Numbered from the stretch's first letter, positions 44,872 through 53,480 are shown. The stretch: DNA of 64,000 nt from Cutibacterium granulosum (GCF_900186975.1 NZ_LT906441.1:744001-808000); one strand, 5' to 3'. Notes: generated from the letters alone by a model not told the origin. Translations and numbers: made by a program.

Positions 44872-46248
44872 ATGACCCAGATGAGTGCCCTGGAAACCGC
44901 ATCGGCCATCCGCACCGGCCAGACGAGCGTGATCGAGGTCGTCGAGGACGCCCTGGACCGGGCCCACGCCGACGAATGCCACGCCTGGAGTTGGATCGAC
45001 GACGAGGGGGCCCGCCACACCGCACACGAACTGCAACGCAAGCTCGACGCGGGCGAGGTGGAGCCCGGGCCGCTGTTCGGGGTGCCCTGCCCGATCAAGG
45101 ATCTCAACGCCCTGGCCGGAGCGCCGCGCCACCTTGGCAGCCGCGCCATCGGCGGACACCCCAGCGAGACCGACGATGGCATCGTCGCCCTGCTCAAGGC
45201 TGCCGGGACCGTGCCGATCGGCACCACCACCGCCCCGGAGTTCGGCCTGCCCTGCTACACCGAACCTGCTGGACGCGCGCCCACAGCCACCCCGTGGGAC
45301 CTCGCACGCATGTCCGGCGGATCCTCCGGCGGGGCGGCCGCCGCCGTCGGTGACGGCCAGGTCCCGATCGCCCAGGGCTCCGACGGGGGCGGCTCGATTC
45401 GCATTCCTGCCTCGTGCTGCGGGGTCGTCGGCCTCAAACCCAGCCGGGGACGGGTCTCGGCCGGCCCATTCGGGGTGGATGGCCCCGGCCTGGTGAGTGG
45501 GGGAGTGATCACCCGTACCGTGCGCGACACCGCAGCAGCCCTGGACGTCATCAGCACGCCCATGCCCGGCGACCCGTTCAGTGCGCCGCCAGCACGAACC
45601 AGCTTCCTGACAGCATGCGACCACGAGGTGCCGCGGCTACGCATCGGCGTGTTGACCGAGCCAGTGATTGCCGAGGCCGACGTGCACCCGGCCTGCCTGG
45701 ACGCCGTCACCCAGGCGGCCACGGCCCTGGAGGGCATGGGCCACGTCGTCGAACCCACGACGGCGCCGTTCGGTGCCCAGGAATGGTCCTCCTTCCAGTG
45801 CGTGTGGGAGGTCGGCGCAGCAAGCATTCCGTTGCCCGAGGGGTGTGAGAGGAACGCCATGCCGATGACGCGGTGGCTGCGCAGGGAGGGCCGACGCCGC
45901 ACCGGCGTGGAACTTGCCGAAGGCCTTGCTGGTATTCAGATGATTTCGCGCACGGTCGGTCAGCACTGGGCAGACTATGACCTCATCGTCAGCCCCACTC
46001 TGGCCCAGCCGCCGCTGCCACACGGTCAGCTGCACGATGACGACGACCCGGCAGCCGACTTCGCGGCCCAGTGCCGATTCACGCCGTGGACCAGTCTGTG
46101 GAACATCACGGGCCGGCCAGCCATGAGCCTGCCGCTGCACACCAGCATCATCGACGGCATGGAACTGCCGATCGGCGTCATGATCGGTGGGCCACAGTAC
46201 AGCGAGGAGCGGCTGCTCGCCCTGGGGTGTGCGCTACTGGGACGGTGA
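44872..46248 (+). CDS. Amidase (amidase signature family)
   Basis: A 458-aa hydrolase of the amidase signature family. The Ser-cisSer-Lys triad is visible: Lys in PCPIKDLNALAG, cis-Ser in MSGGSSGGAAAAVG, and the nucleophile Ser in GSDGGGSIRIPASCCG. Full length for the family. It cleaves an amide bond of an unknown small substrate; it is not GatA on context, since gatB/gatC are absent nearby. No Shine-Dalgarno is visible. TACAAC lies six bases before the ATG, so translation may be leaderless. It is convergent with the next gene, with stops seven bases apart. Confidence 0.93.
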   Translation: MTQMSALETASAIRTGQTSVIEVVEDALDRAHADECHAWSWIDDEGARHTAHELQRKLDAGEVEPGPLFGVPCPIKDLNALAGAPRHLGSRAIGGHPSETDDGIVALLKAAGTVPIGTTTAPEFGLPCYTEPAGRAPTATPWDLARMSGGSSGGAAAAVGDGQVPIAQGSDGGGSIRIPASCCGVVGLKPSRGRVSAGPFGVDGPGLVSGGVITRTVRDTAAALDVISTPMPGDPFSAPPARTSFLTACDHEVPRLRIGVLTEPVIAEADVHPACLDAVTQAATALEGMGHVVEPTTAPFGAQEWSSFQCVWEVGAASIPLPEGCERNAMPMTRWLRREGRRRTGVELAEGLAGIQMISRTVGQHWADYDLIVSPTLAQPPLPHGQLHDDDDPAADFAAQCRFTPWTSLWNITGRPAMSLPLHTSIIDGMELPIGVMIGGPQYSEERLLALGCALLGR

Positions 46249-46255
46249 CGACACG

Positions 46256-47020
46256 TCAGCGGGGCGTGGAGCGCTGCCGTGCTGTGGAGAGGTCGAGCCA
46301 ACGCCTGCTCACCGGCAGCCACGCGAGCACCAGCCCTGCGACGGCGAACGGTGCGCTCGCCCAGGCCACGGTGTTGAGTGTGACGGCCAGCGAGGCTGCG
46401 GCCAGCCCGCCGATGGCACCCCAGCGCACCCACCGGTGCCCCAACCAGCCGTTGACAGCCAGCAGGGCCGGCATCGCCGTCATGACCACCCCGATGAGCA
46501 CCATCGCCGTGGCCCACAGCACCGAGGCCAGCGAACCCGGTCGAGGATCGGTCCATCTCATGAGGCGGGTCGCGGTGCGGAAAGTGGTCATGTTGATCGA
46601 GCCCCACCACGCCCAGGCCAGGGCCACCGCAGCCGACACCGCCGCCAACGCGAAACACACGGTGGCGGCAACGACGGCGCCCGGACGCGCCCCCGGTGTG
46701 GCCTCGGCGGGCCTGGGCAGGGGAGGCAGGGTGCGGATGTTCCGGGGATCGTCGGGGCCCCACACTGCTCGCTGTGCGTCTGGCCCCTGTGGGGGCTCCG
46801 CCGGTGGACCATCTTGGTTCACCTCGGCTTGGTAGCCAGATGGGGCCAGTTCGGGGGGCGCCAGCTCACTGCGAGGCGGGGAGGCGCCTTCCTCGGCGCT
46901 GGAAGGGGTTGCGATCCCGGGGGGACGCGTCGTCTCGGTGCGCCTACTCGTCGAGGACGTGGTCCCGACGTCTTCGGGTGCCTCGTCGATGGCGCGCCGG
47001 GGCTGGGATGATGGGAACAC
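46256..47020 (-). CDS. Hypothetical multi-pass membrane protein
   Basis: A 254-aa protein without a recognised family. The N-terminal ~115 residues are Pro/Ser/Arg-rich and disordered-looking. Four membrane segments follow (VVAATVCFALAAVSAAVALAW, LASVLWATAMVLIGVVMTAM, WGAIGGLAAASLAVTLNTV, FAVAGLVLAWLPV). The GTG at 47020 has AGGAG five bases upstream; the open frame continues to 47413 but that part covers a tandem repeat and has no coding features. Single gene, convergent with the amidase. Confidence 0.7.
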   Translation of the reverse strand: MFPSSQPRRAIDEAPEDVGTTSSTSRRTETTRPPGIATPSSAEEGASPPRSELAPPELAPSGYQAEVNQDGPPAEPPQGPDAQRAVWGPDDPRNIRTLPPLPRPAEATPGARPGAVVAATVCFALAAVSAAVALAWAWWGSINMTTFRTATRLMRWTDPRPGSLASVLWATAMVLIGVVMTAMPALLAVNGWLGHRWVRWGAIGGLAAASLAVTLNTVAWASAPFAVAGLVLAWLPVSRRWLDLSTARQRSTPR

Positions 47021-47463
47021 GGCTCTCCTGGTGTCGACGCGACGGGACTCAACCCAGCTTACGGCGTGGGACGGGGAGGGGCGAAGGACGAGGAACGAGG
47101 CCACTGTTCTGTGGGTGCCCATGTTCTGGGGGTGCCCATGTTCTGAGGGTGCCCATCGGCTGTTCTCACAGCATCGGCTCGTCGCGCAGGGTGCTGGGCG
47201 TGTCGTCCTCGAGACCGGTACCCTCGACTGCGCCCACCCAGCCGGATGACGGCTCCTCGGCTTTGTCCTTCCCCGATTGGGGCCAGCTTCTGTCTCTGCC
47301 CCGTACGGGTTGCTGACGAGACACCCGCCCCACCCCTGTGCCTCGTGGCTGAGGTGGGGCAAGGTCTGTTTTCGGTGAGGCCTGCCGTTGTGGACAGACC
47401 CCAACCGGGGCAATGGGAATCGGCACTTACCACCGAGTTCGCCGCGTAGGGAGTCTCAACGCC
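47021..47463. other. Intergenic gap with three-unit tandem repeat
   Basis: No gene is supported here. The gap holds the 17-bp tandem repeat at 47106-47156 and runs into the CoA-transferase terminator. Minus-strand open frames through it (to 47413 and 47481) show no domain and change reading across the repeats. Confidence 0.5.
47106..47156. repeat. Near-perfect 17-bp tandem repeat, three units
   Basis: gttctgNgggtgcccat is repeated three times head to tail; the only difference is one base (T, G, A at the seventh position). Such arrays are prone to copy-number change. Confidence 0.9.
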
Positions 47464-47498
47464 CAAGTGCTCCCGGACCATCGGTCCGGGAGCACTTG
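47464..47498 (-). terminator. Strong hairpin after the CoA transferase
   Basis: caagtgctcccggacc and its exact complement form a 16-bp perfect stem with a 3-base loop, 33 bp past the stop of the minus-strand CoA transferase. The T-tract is poor (TTGGGCG). Confidence 0.7.
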
Positions 47499-47530
47499 TT
47501 CAATGTGGCTGGGAATCAACCCTGGCGGGT

Positions 47531-49045
47531 TCAGCCCTGCTGCATGGTGCCGGTCTCGAGGAACCGGGTGTGCCAGTTGTAGGCCTCGCCGAGCAGGTGC
47601 GGGGTGTGCTTGAACTTGCAGTCACGCAGCGCACGCTCGTAGTAGTCCTGCAGCATCGGACGGAAGTCCGGGTGGGCGCAGTTCTCGATGATCTTCGGGG
47701 CACGCTGACGCGGGGCCAGGCCACGCAGATCGGCGATACCCTGCTCGGTGATGATGACCATGGCGTCGTGCTCGGTGTGGTCCACGTGGGAGACCATCGG
47801 CACGATCGCCGAAATGGCGCCGTTCTTGGCCGTCGACGGGGAGACGAAGGCCGAGATGTAGGCATTGCGGGTGAAGTCGCCGGAGCCGCCGATGCCGTTC
47901 ATCATGCGCGAGCCCATGACGTGGGTCGAGTTGACGTTGCCGTAGATGTCGGCCTCGATCATGCCGTTGGCGCCAATGACGCCCAGACGACGGATCACCT
48001 CGGGGTGGTTCGAGATCTCCTGGGGACGCAGGATGATGTGGTCGCGGTAGAAGGCCGCGTTCTCGTTCATCTTGTGGGCGTAGTCCGGCGACAGCGAGAA
48101 GGCCGTCGCGGAGGCCACGTCGAGCTTGCCGGCGTCGATGAGGTCGATCATGCCGTCCTGGATCACCTCGGTGTAGGAGGTGAGGTGCTCCAGGTCGGAG
48201 TGCAGCAGGCCGTCGAGCACGGCGTTGGGGATGTTGCCCACACCCGACTGCAGCGGCAGCAGATTCTTGGGCATGCGTCCCTGCTTCACCTCGTTGCCGT
48301 AGAAGTCGAGCAGGAAGCCGGCAATCTTGCGGGAGTTGTCGTCGATCGGCTTGAACGGCGAGTTGCGGTCGGGGCCGTCGGTCTCGACGATCGCAACGAC
48401 CTTGCTGGCGTCGATCTCCAGGAACGGGGTGCCGATGCGGTCACCGGGGTGGGTGATCGGGATGGGCTTGCGGTTGGGGGGCAGCGCGAATCCCTGGTAG
48501 ACGTCGTGCATGCCCTCGAGATCCTCGGACTGCCACGAGTTGACCTCGATGATGATCTTGTCGGCGACCTCGCAGTAGGCGGAGTTGTTGCCCACCGACG
48601 AGGTGGGGACGATCTTGCCGTCCTCGGTGATACGGGTGGCCTCGATGACGGCGAAGTCAACCTTGCCGAAGAATCCCTGACGCACCATCATGCCGGACTC
48701 CGACAGGTGGATGTCGGTGTAGTAGCTGGTGCCGTCGTTGATCTTGGAACGCATCGTCGGGTCGGACTGGTAGGGCATGCGCCAACCGATGCCGTCCACA
48801 CCGGCCAGGGCACCATCCAGCTCGGGAGCCGTCGAGGCTCCGGTGAGGGTGTTGACAGTGAACTTTTCGCCGCGCTGATGGGCAGCCTCGATGCGCTTGG
48901 CGAGTGCGCCCGGGAACACCTTGGGGTAGCCCGACCCGGTGAATCCACCGAATCCGATCTGGTCGCCATCCTTGATGAGGCCGGCAGCGTCGTCTGCGCT
49001 CATCACTTTCTGACGCAGGGCTGCATTGGCAATCCGCTCTGACAT
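47531..49045 (-). CDS. Succinyl-CoA:acetate/propionate CoA-transferase
   Basis: A 504-aa acetyl-CoA hydrolase/transferase-family enzyme (Cat1-like). In propionibacteria this type exchanges CoA between propionyl-CoA and succinate in the Wood-Werkman cycle, or between succinyl-CoA and acetate. N-terminal CoA-transferase half: IGFGGFTGSGYPKVFPGAL. The C-terminal half includes GVGNIPNAVLDGL, GMIEADIYGNVNSTHVMG and GSGDFTRNAYIS, with ITEQGIADLRGL near the end. The active-site Glu lies in the C-terminal half and is not pinned here. The ATG at 49045 has an AGGAGG ribosome site; the 30-residue upstream extension is not conserved. A central fermentation gene. Confidence 0.92.
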   Translation of the reverse strand: MSERIANAALRQKVMSADDAAGLIKDGDQIGFGGFTGSGYPKVFPGALAKRIEAAHQRGEKFTVNTLTGASTAPELDGALAGVDGIGWRMPYQSDPTMRSKINDGTSYYTDIHLSESGMMVRQGFFGKVDFAVIEATRITEDGKIVPTSSVGNNSAYCEVADKIIIEVNSWQSEDLEGMHDVYQGFALPPNRKPIPITHPGDRIGTPFLEIDASKVVAIVETDGPDRNSPFKPIDDNSRKIAGFLLDFYGNEVKQGRMPKNLLPLQSGVGNIPNAVLDGLLHSDLEHLTSYTEVIQDGMIDLIDAGKLDVASATAFSLSPDYAHKMNENAAFYRDHIILRPQEISNHPEVIRRLGVIGANGMIEADIYGNVNSTHVMGSRMMNGIGGSGDFTRNAYISAFVSPSTAKNGAISAIVPMVSHVDHTEHDAMVIITEQGIADLRGLAPRQRAPKIIENCAHPDFRPMLQDYYERALRDCKFKHTPHLLGEAYNWHTRFLETGTMQQG

Positions 49046-49382
49046 CTGTCCTCCTGCCGTCGTGCGGCTGGTCGTCGATGACGGCACGCGGAACGCTCCG
49101 CGAGTCGCCGAGAAACACACTGTTCCGGGGCCCATTCCAGATGGGCCCGAAACCTTGGTATCACTTTATATCCACAGCCTCGGATGGCGTGCGGAACCCC
49201 TGTTCTTCAGCGGTCGGAATCGGCATGGTGCCCGTCCAGCATGGGAATGTGTGCATGTTTCTCACGTCGAGCAGGGTGAATTCTCGCGACCGGTTCGATC
49301 TGCAGCCATGACCAGGTGCTCGGACGGGCCACGACCCCTCGGCCGATGGCAGCGTGTCGGCACCGATGGGGCGAAACGGGGA
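49046..49382. other. Intergenic gap upstream of the CoA transferase
   Basis: No gene seen in 337 bp. On the minus strand an AT-rich patch (tggatataaagtgatacc, near 49146-49163) is the best promoter candidate for the CoA transferase. gggcccattc..gatgggccc (49127-49147) is an inverted repeat in its leader. Confidence 0.45.
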
Positions 49383-50240
49383 TCACCGGCACCACACTGC
49401 CGACACCGCGTCAAGACGCTCAAAACTCACGGTGTTGCGGGCGGCCTCCACGGCCACCGGCTTGGCGCAGAATGCAATGGCCAGTCCGGCCGCGTCGAAC
49501 ATGTCGAGGTCGTTGGCACCATCACCGATGGCGATCACTCGCTCGGCCTCGACGATGGCCTGCGCGGCCCACCTGCGCAGCCAGGACGCCTTGGCGGCCC
49601 GGTCGACGATCTCGCCAGTGAGCCGCCCCGTGAGGTGCCCATCGGCCACCTCCAACTCGTTGGCCACGGCATGATCTGCTCCGAGCTCGGCTGCCAACGG
49701 TTCCACCATCGACGTGAATCCACCTGACACCAGGCCCACGGTGGCACCGGCCTCGTGGGCAGCCGCAATCAGCTCCTTGGCGCCGGGGGTGACGACGACG
49801 GCGCGGCGAGCCTCCTCCACGGCACCGACCGGCAACCCTGCCAAGCATTCGACCCGGGCCCGCAACGACTCGGCGAAGTCCATCTCACCGGCCATCGCTC
49901 GAGCGGTGACGTCGGCCACCTCGTCCGCCCGCCCAGCACATTGCGCCAACAGGTCGATCGCCTCGGTGCGGGTGAGGGTGGAGTCGACGTCGCTCACCAA
50001 CAGTCCGGGTGGTTGGGTGGCGAGCGCCCCGTGTGGATGGATGACGTCCGCGCCACTGGCCGAAGCCAACTCGCGCACCTCACGCATGTCTGCCTCGACG
50101 GTGGTGGTGTAGTCGAAGATCTGTGCCGTCCAGCCGTCGGTGTGGGTGCCGCGCATGTGGGCGGCCTGCGGCCACAGTGCGGTGCCGGGGGAGCGCAGAC
50201 TGGAGCGGTCGTCGCTGACGAGGATGACGCGAGAACTCAT
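49383..50240 (-). CDS. serB: Phosphoserine phosphatase
   Basis: A 285-aa HAD-superfamily enzyme catalysing the last step of serine synthesis. An N-terminal ~75-residue domain (start MSSRVILVSDDRSSLRS) precedes the catalytic DVDSTLTRTEAIDLLA (DxDxT), the cap region, SGGFTSMVEPLA, and the C-terminal GDGANDLDMFDAAG. Full length for the actinobacterial form. No Shine-Dalgarno precedes the ATG at 50240; TACCGT lies seven bases upstream, again a leaderless arrangement. The frame continues to 50615 without conserved sequence. Confidence 0.93.
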   Translation of the reverse strand: MSSRVILVSDDRSSLRSPGTALWPQAAHMRGTHTDGWTAQIFDYTTTVEADMREVRELASASGADVIHPHGALATQPPGLLVSDVDSTLTRTEAIDLLAQCAGRADEVADVTARAMAGEMDFAESLRARVECLAGLPVGAVEEARRAVVVTPGAKELIAAAHEAGATVGLVSGGFTSMVEPLAAELGADHAVANELEVADGHLTGRLTGEIVDRAAKASWLRRWAAQAIVEAERVIAIGDGANDLDMFDAAGLAIAFCAKPVAVEAARNTVSFERLDAVSAVWCR

Positions 50241-50313
50241 GACACCAACGGTAGACGCGGCGGGACGACATCGGTACCCCGTTCCGCCCCCATCCGGCCT
50301 GGGCCCGCTTGCC

Positions 50314-50360
50314 ATCTGAATTTCCTCACGTGACGGCTCCCCGATCTGGCTCTCCTCGCG
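50314..50360. repeat. 30-bp-period direct repeat
   Basis: atctgaatttcctcacg (50314-50330) and atctggctctcctcgcg (50344-50360) lie in the 257-bp gap upstream of serB, which holds no visible gene. Confidence 0.5.
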
Positions 50361-50497
50361 CCTGAGTGGTACCGCCGTACGGACAGAGTTGGGAAACCAG
50401 TCACCGCAGGATTGGTCTCGTGGGCATCGTGATGTGGCCGTGACGGCCGGAACCCAGACCGTGGAGGTGGGGCCGCGACGACACGGCGTGGGGGCGC

Positions 50498-51718
50498 TCA
50501 CTTCCGCACGGTTCGCGTGACCGTGTAGTGACGATTGCGCGTGACCTGGCGCGTCTGACCGACGAAGCGTCGCAGATGTGCGGCCCACGGCAGGTGGTTG
50601 TTGTACACGCACCACAGCGCCCCGCCCGGGCGCAGTACCCGTGCGGCGTCGGTGAGCATCGCGAAGGTGGGAGCGTGATCCTGGGCAGTACCCCGATGGA
50701 AGGGCGGATTGGTGACGACGACGTCCATGCTGGCGTCGGGCAGATCGGCCAGTCCGTCACACCAGTGGGTGATGACGTCCAGACCATTCGCCGCGGCGGT
50801 GCGCCGGGTGGAGTCGACGGCCTGCCACGACACATCTGTGGCGTGCACCCGTGCCGTGGGCAGTCGACGTGCCAGCTGGGCAGCGATGATGCCGTTGCCA
50901 CATCCCAGGTCGACGACGTCGGTGCGCACGTCTGCAGCAATGTCGTCCAGGTGGGAGAGCAGCAGCGCGGTTCCGGCGTCCAAGCCGGTGGTGTGGAACA
51001 CGCCACCGTGGGCGTGAATCGTCAACCCATCCACGGTGTTGCTGCGTGGCCACGTGCCGGTGATCGCCGGGCGTTCCCGCGGCCGTGAGATGTGCAGTAC
51101 GCGGGCCTTGCGCACCCCGAGGCTTGCATGGACCTCGTCGAACCACCGCGCGGCAACGTCGTTCATCGACCGGGTCATGTGTTTGATCCGTCCGCCGGCG
51201 ATGATGTGGGCGTCGGGACCCAGCACGTGCCACAGACAGCCGAGCAGCTCGTCCAGGGCGTCGATCGACTGGGGAAGATCGAGCCAGACCAACTGGCGAT
51301 CGGTGCTTGGATGGTCGGCGGCTCGGTGCTGCCTGGGCGAAGGACCGGGACGGCGTTCCCTGGACTTCTCGGACGGTGGTGTGTCGGTCAGGGATTCGGC
51401 TGGTGGGGACGCAGTAGGTGTCGATGTGGTGGTCGGGGAATCAAGGTTCTGGGGCGAAGCCGTCAGAGGGTTGAGCCGGATCGTGCTGGGGATTCCAGCG
51501 AGGTCACGGCAGTCGTCGGCCCACGCCGTGACTCGGTGCCCGGCGAATGGGACCAGCCGCGGTCGGTTCAGCACCCAGACGGCGCTGCCCAGTGGCGATT
51601 GTGTTCGCGTCGAGCCGGCGTCGGGCGTGGCATGCGCTGAATCCTGCTGTGGTGGATCAATCTGTGGTGATTCAGCGACGATGAGGGCGTCAACGGGGTC
51701 GAGCTCGGCAGCATCCAT
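50498..51718 (-). CDS. RsmC/RlmG-like class I SAM-dependent methyltransferase
   Basis: A 406-aa protein with an N-terminal RsmC/RlmG-type pseudo-methyltransferase half, interrupted by a Pro/Ser/Thr-rich insert (~70-140), and a C-terminal catalytic half. Motif I is VVDLGCGNGIIAAQLA and the catalytic N2-guanine motif is VVTNPPFHRG, as in 16S/23S rRNA (guanine-N2) methyltransferases. GGGAGA lies about eight bases before the ATG at 51718. A C7 tract sits ~100 bp upstream. The frame is open to 51937 but that part lies over the tract and is not conserved. The exact rRNA target is unknown. Confidence 0.9.
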   Translation of the reverse strand: MDAAELDPVDALIVAESPQIDPPQQDSAHATPDAGSTRTQSPLGSAVWVLNRPRLVPFAGHRVTAWADDCRDLAGIPSTIRLNPLTASPQNLDSPTTTSTPTASPPAESLTDTPPSEKSRERRPGPSPRQHRAADHPSTDRQLVWLDLPQSIDALDELLGCLWHVLGPDAHIIAGGRIKHMTRSMNDVAARWFDEVHASLGVRKARVLHISRPRERPAITGTWPRSNTVDGLTIHAHGGVFHTTGLDAGTALLLSHLDDIAADVRTDVVDLGCGNGIIAAQLARRLPTARVHATDVSWQAVDSTRRTAAANGLDVITHWCDGLADLPDASMDVVVTNPPFHRGTAQDHAPTFAMLTDAARVLRPGGALWCVYNNHLPWAAHLRRFVGQTRQVTRNRHYTVTRTVRK

Positions 51719-51936
51719 GATGGCAGTCTCCCAGAACGAGGTGCAGGTGTCGCCTCGTGTTCGTGATGTCGATTCTCGTGCCGTCAATGCAGTCCAATGA
51801 AAGTTCTGGCAGGAAAGCTCCCCCCCGTTTTTGCAGCCTTCTGGCAGGAATGCTCTCGCCCCGCCTCGATCCTCAAGACGACGGTAGAGGAATGGGCCAG
51901 GACCCTTTGCCCTGATGTTCCCGTTCTGTCGAGGCA
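51719..51936. other. Gap with C7 homopolymer (promoter side of the methyltransferase)
   Basis: No gene seen. Seven consecutive C (51820-51826) followed by gttttt lie ~100 bp upstream of the methyltransferase start, where length change could affect transcription. Confidence 0.4.
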
Positions 51937-52124
51937 TTCCCCGTCCTGTGTCAGAACCTTCCCTGCCCCGTACGAAACTTCTCGATTCTGTGTGGGCCTT
52001 CCCGGCCCGGTGCGGACTTTCTCAATCTCGGGGCGAACCTTCCTGACCTCGTGCGAGCCTTCTCCCCTCCACCCCTCACAAGCACTCCTGATTCCGTGCG
52101 AACCTCCCCCTATTCCGGGCGGCC
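51937..52124. repeat. Degenerate 20-bp tandem array, about nine units
   Basis: Units begin at 51937, 51959, 51979, 51999, 52019, 52040, 52060, 52085 and 52105, nearly all 20 bp. Consensus by eye: TTCYC, five variable bases, then GTGCGRRCC. Each unit differs at several positions. The period is not a multiple of three, so it is not a coding repeat. Confidence 0.8.
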
Positions 52125-52146
52125 CCTCCCCACCCTGGCCGTCTCG

Positions 52147-52508
52147 CGTGACATTTTTGTCACGTCGAGCCCATGAGGGTCATGGGAACGTCAGGATGCT
52201 CGAGGTACTGACATTTTTGTCAGGGCATCTTCCTTCGGGTCACACGAGTGCCGGGACTCTTCGGGGGATGACAATTTTTGTCACGTCGGGCGTGGACTGG
52301 GCAGGTGGAAGTCCGGGCGGAGCAGACATGGCGGGGGCTCGGGTGGAGCTGGCGTGGCCGGGTCCGGGTGGAGTAGGTGTGGTCGAGACCAGGCGTGATT
52401 CAGGGCAGGGGAGCGTCGCTCGTTCGCGGTGATGACATTTTTGTCATGAGACCGATGGTGCCGTCACGTGAGTGCGATGGGTTCGTGGCAAGTGACATTT
52501 TTGTGCAC
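52147..52508. repeat. Phased palindrome array: five copies of TGACA-TTTT-TGTCA
   Basis: tgacatttttgtca occurs at 52149, 52209 and 52433, with a one-base-longer copy at 52269 and a variant right arm at 52493. The gaps between copies are 46, 46, 149 and 46 bp, so starts are 60 bp apart except once. Flanking bases co-vary to extend the stem (G-C, C-G, A-T). The spacers are unrelated. The array ends ~90 bp before the PPDK regulatory gene. Confidence 0.9.
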
Positions 52509-52583
52509 ACGATTGTGTCATCAGTATCTTTGGTGTCCTCGACCAGGGTTTGCCTTGAGCCCCGCTGCAGATCTCTCGCTCGG

Positions 52584-52589
52584 TACAAT
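52584..52589 (+). promoter_or_regulatory. Leaderless -10 box of the PPDK regulatory gene
   Basis: TACAAT ends exactly six bases before the ATG at 52596, so transcription should start at or next to the start codon. No Shine-Dalgarno is present. Confidence 0.55.
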
Positions 52590-52595
52590 GCCGTC

Positions 52596-53480
52596 ATGGC
52601 AGAGTCGCCCTTGGAAATTCACGTCATCGCCGATTCGACGGGTGAGACCGCCGTCCGTCTGGCACGGGCCGCCCGCAGCCAGTTCGAAGGAGTCCACTGG
52701 CACATAGTGCGTCACCCGATGATCGGCACCGTTGCGGAGATGATGGCCGCTCTGGAGGCCGTCATGGCGGCCCACGAGGCAGGTCAGTGGGTGTGCGTGG
52801 TCCACACCCTGGTGCTGCCGGACATGCGCCGGATGGTCGCCGACGCCTGCGAGGAGATGGGGATACGTGAGGTCAACCTCATGGGTCCGATGCTCGCGGC
52901 GATGGAGGAAGCCTCCGGTCTGGACGCCGATGCCGTTCCGCGTCGTCCGGTGGGGGTGGAGGCCGACTACTTCACCCGTATCTCGGCGATGGAGTTCGCG
53001 GTGCGCAACGACGACGGTGCCATTCCCGACCGTCTCACCGAGGCAGACATCTGCCTGGTGGGGGTGAGCCGCTCGGGCAAGACGCCGCTGTCGATCTATC
53101 TGGGCTATCTCGGCTACAAGACCGTCAACGTACCGTTGGTACCCGGTATCGCTCCGCCTGCCGAGCTGGCCGCCGTGGATCGGTGGCGCATCGTTGGCCT
53201 GACGATCGATGCCCAGAAGTTGTTGGAGATTCGAGGTCGACGTGTGCGCGGGCTTGGTGGGTACGGCAATGAGGACGGATACGCAGATCTCGCCGCCATC
53301 TATGACGAGCTGGACGAGGTGGGCAAGATCCAGCGTCGACTGGGCTGTCCGATCATCGACACGACTGGCCTGGCCCTCGAGGAGTCTGCCACCAAGGTCA
53401 TCGATATTGTCGATCAGCGGGCGAAGACGGCTGGCACTCGGCTACGCAAGCCGGCGGGATCGTACCGGACGATTCCGTGA
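52596..53480 (+). CDS. Pyruvate, phosphate dikinase regulatory protein (kinase/pyrophosphorylase, DUF299)
   Basis: A 294-aa bifunctional regulator that inactivates PPDK (or PEP synthase) by ADP-dependent phosphorylation of an active-site Thr and reactivates it by phosphorolysis. It begins with IHVIADSTGETAVRLARA, has the P-loop GVSRSGKTPLS at 156-166, and the conserved YLGYLGYKTVNVPLVPG. The C-terminal IDTTGLALEESATKVI is also typical. The likely target, PPDK, is encoded 9 kb downstream with the GGMTSHAA motif intact. The upstream open frame to 52377 crosses the palindrome array and is not part of the protein. Confidence 0.93.
   Translation: MAESPLEIHVIADSTGETAVRLARAARSQFEGVHWHIVRHPMIGTVAEMMAALEAVMAAHEAGQWVCVVHTLVLPDMRRMVADACEEMGIREVNLMGPMLAAMEEASGLDADAVPRRPVGVEADYFTRISAMEFAVRNDDGAIPDRLTEADICLVGVSRSGKTPLSIYLGYLGYKTVNVPLVPGIAPPAELAAVDRWRIVGLTIDAQKLLEIRGRRVRGLGGYGNEDGYADLAAIYDELDEVGKIQRRLGCPIIDTTGLALEESATKVIDIVDQRAKTAGTRLRKPAGSYRTIP

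Noticed and set aside
47570-49042. 490-codon plus-strand ORF opposite the CoA transferase
   Set aside because: Val/Gly/Asp-rich shadow of a well-conserved enzyme on the minus strand.
52147-52508. CRISPR array (short repeats with constant 46-bp spacers)
   Set aside because: Repeats are only 14-18 bp, perfectly palindromic and interrupted by one 149-bp gap; no cas genes occur in the window.
52377-52595. Longer N-terminus for the PPDK regulator
   Set aside because: It would translate the palindrome array; the DUF299 N-terminus begins at the ATG at 52596.
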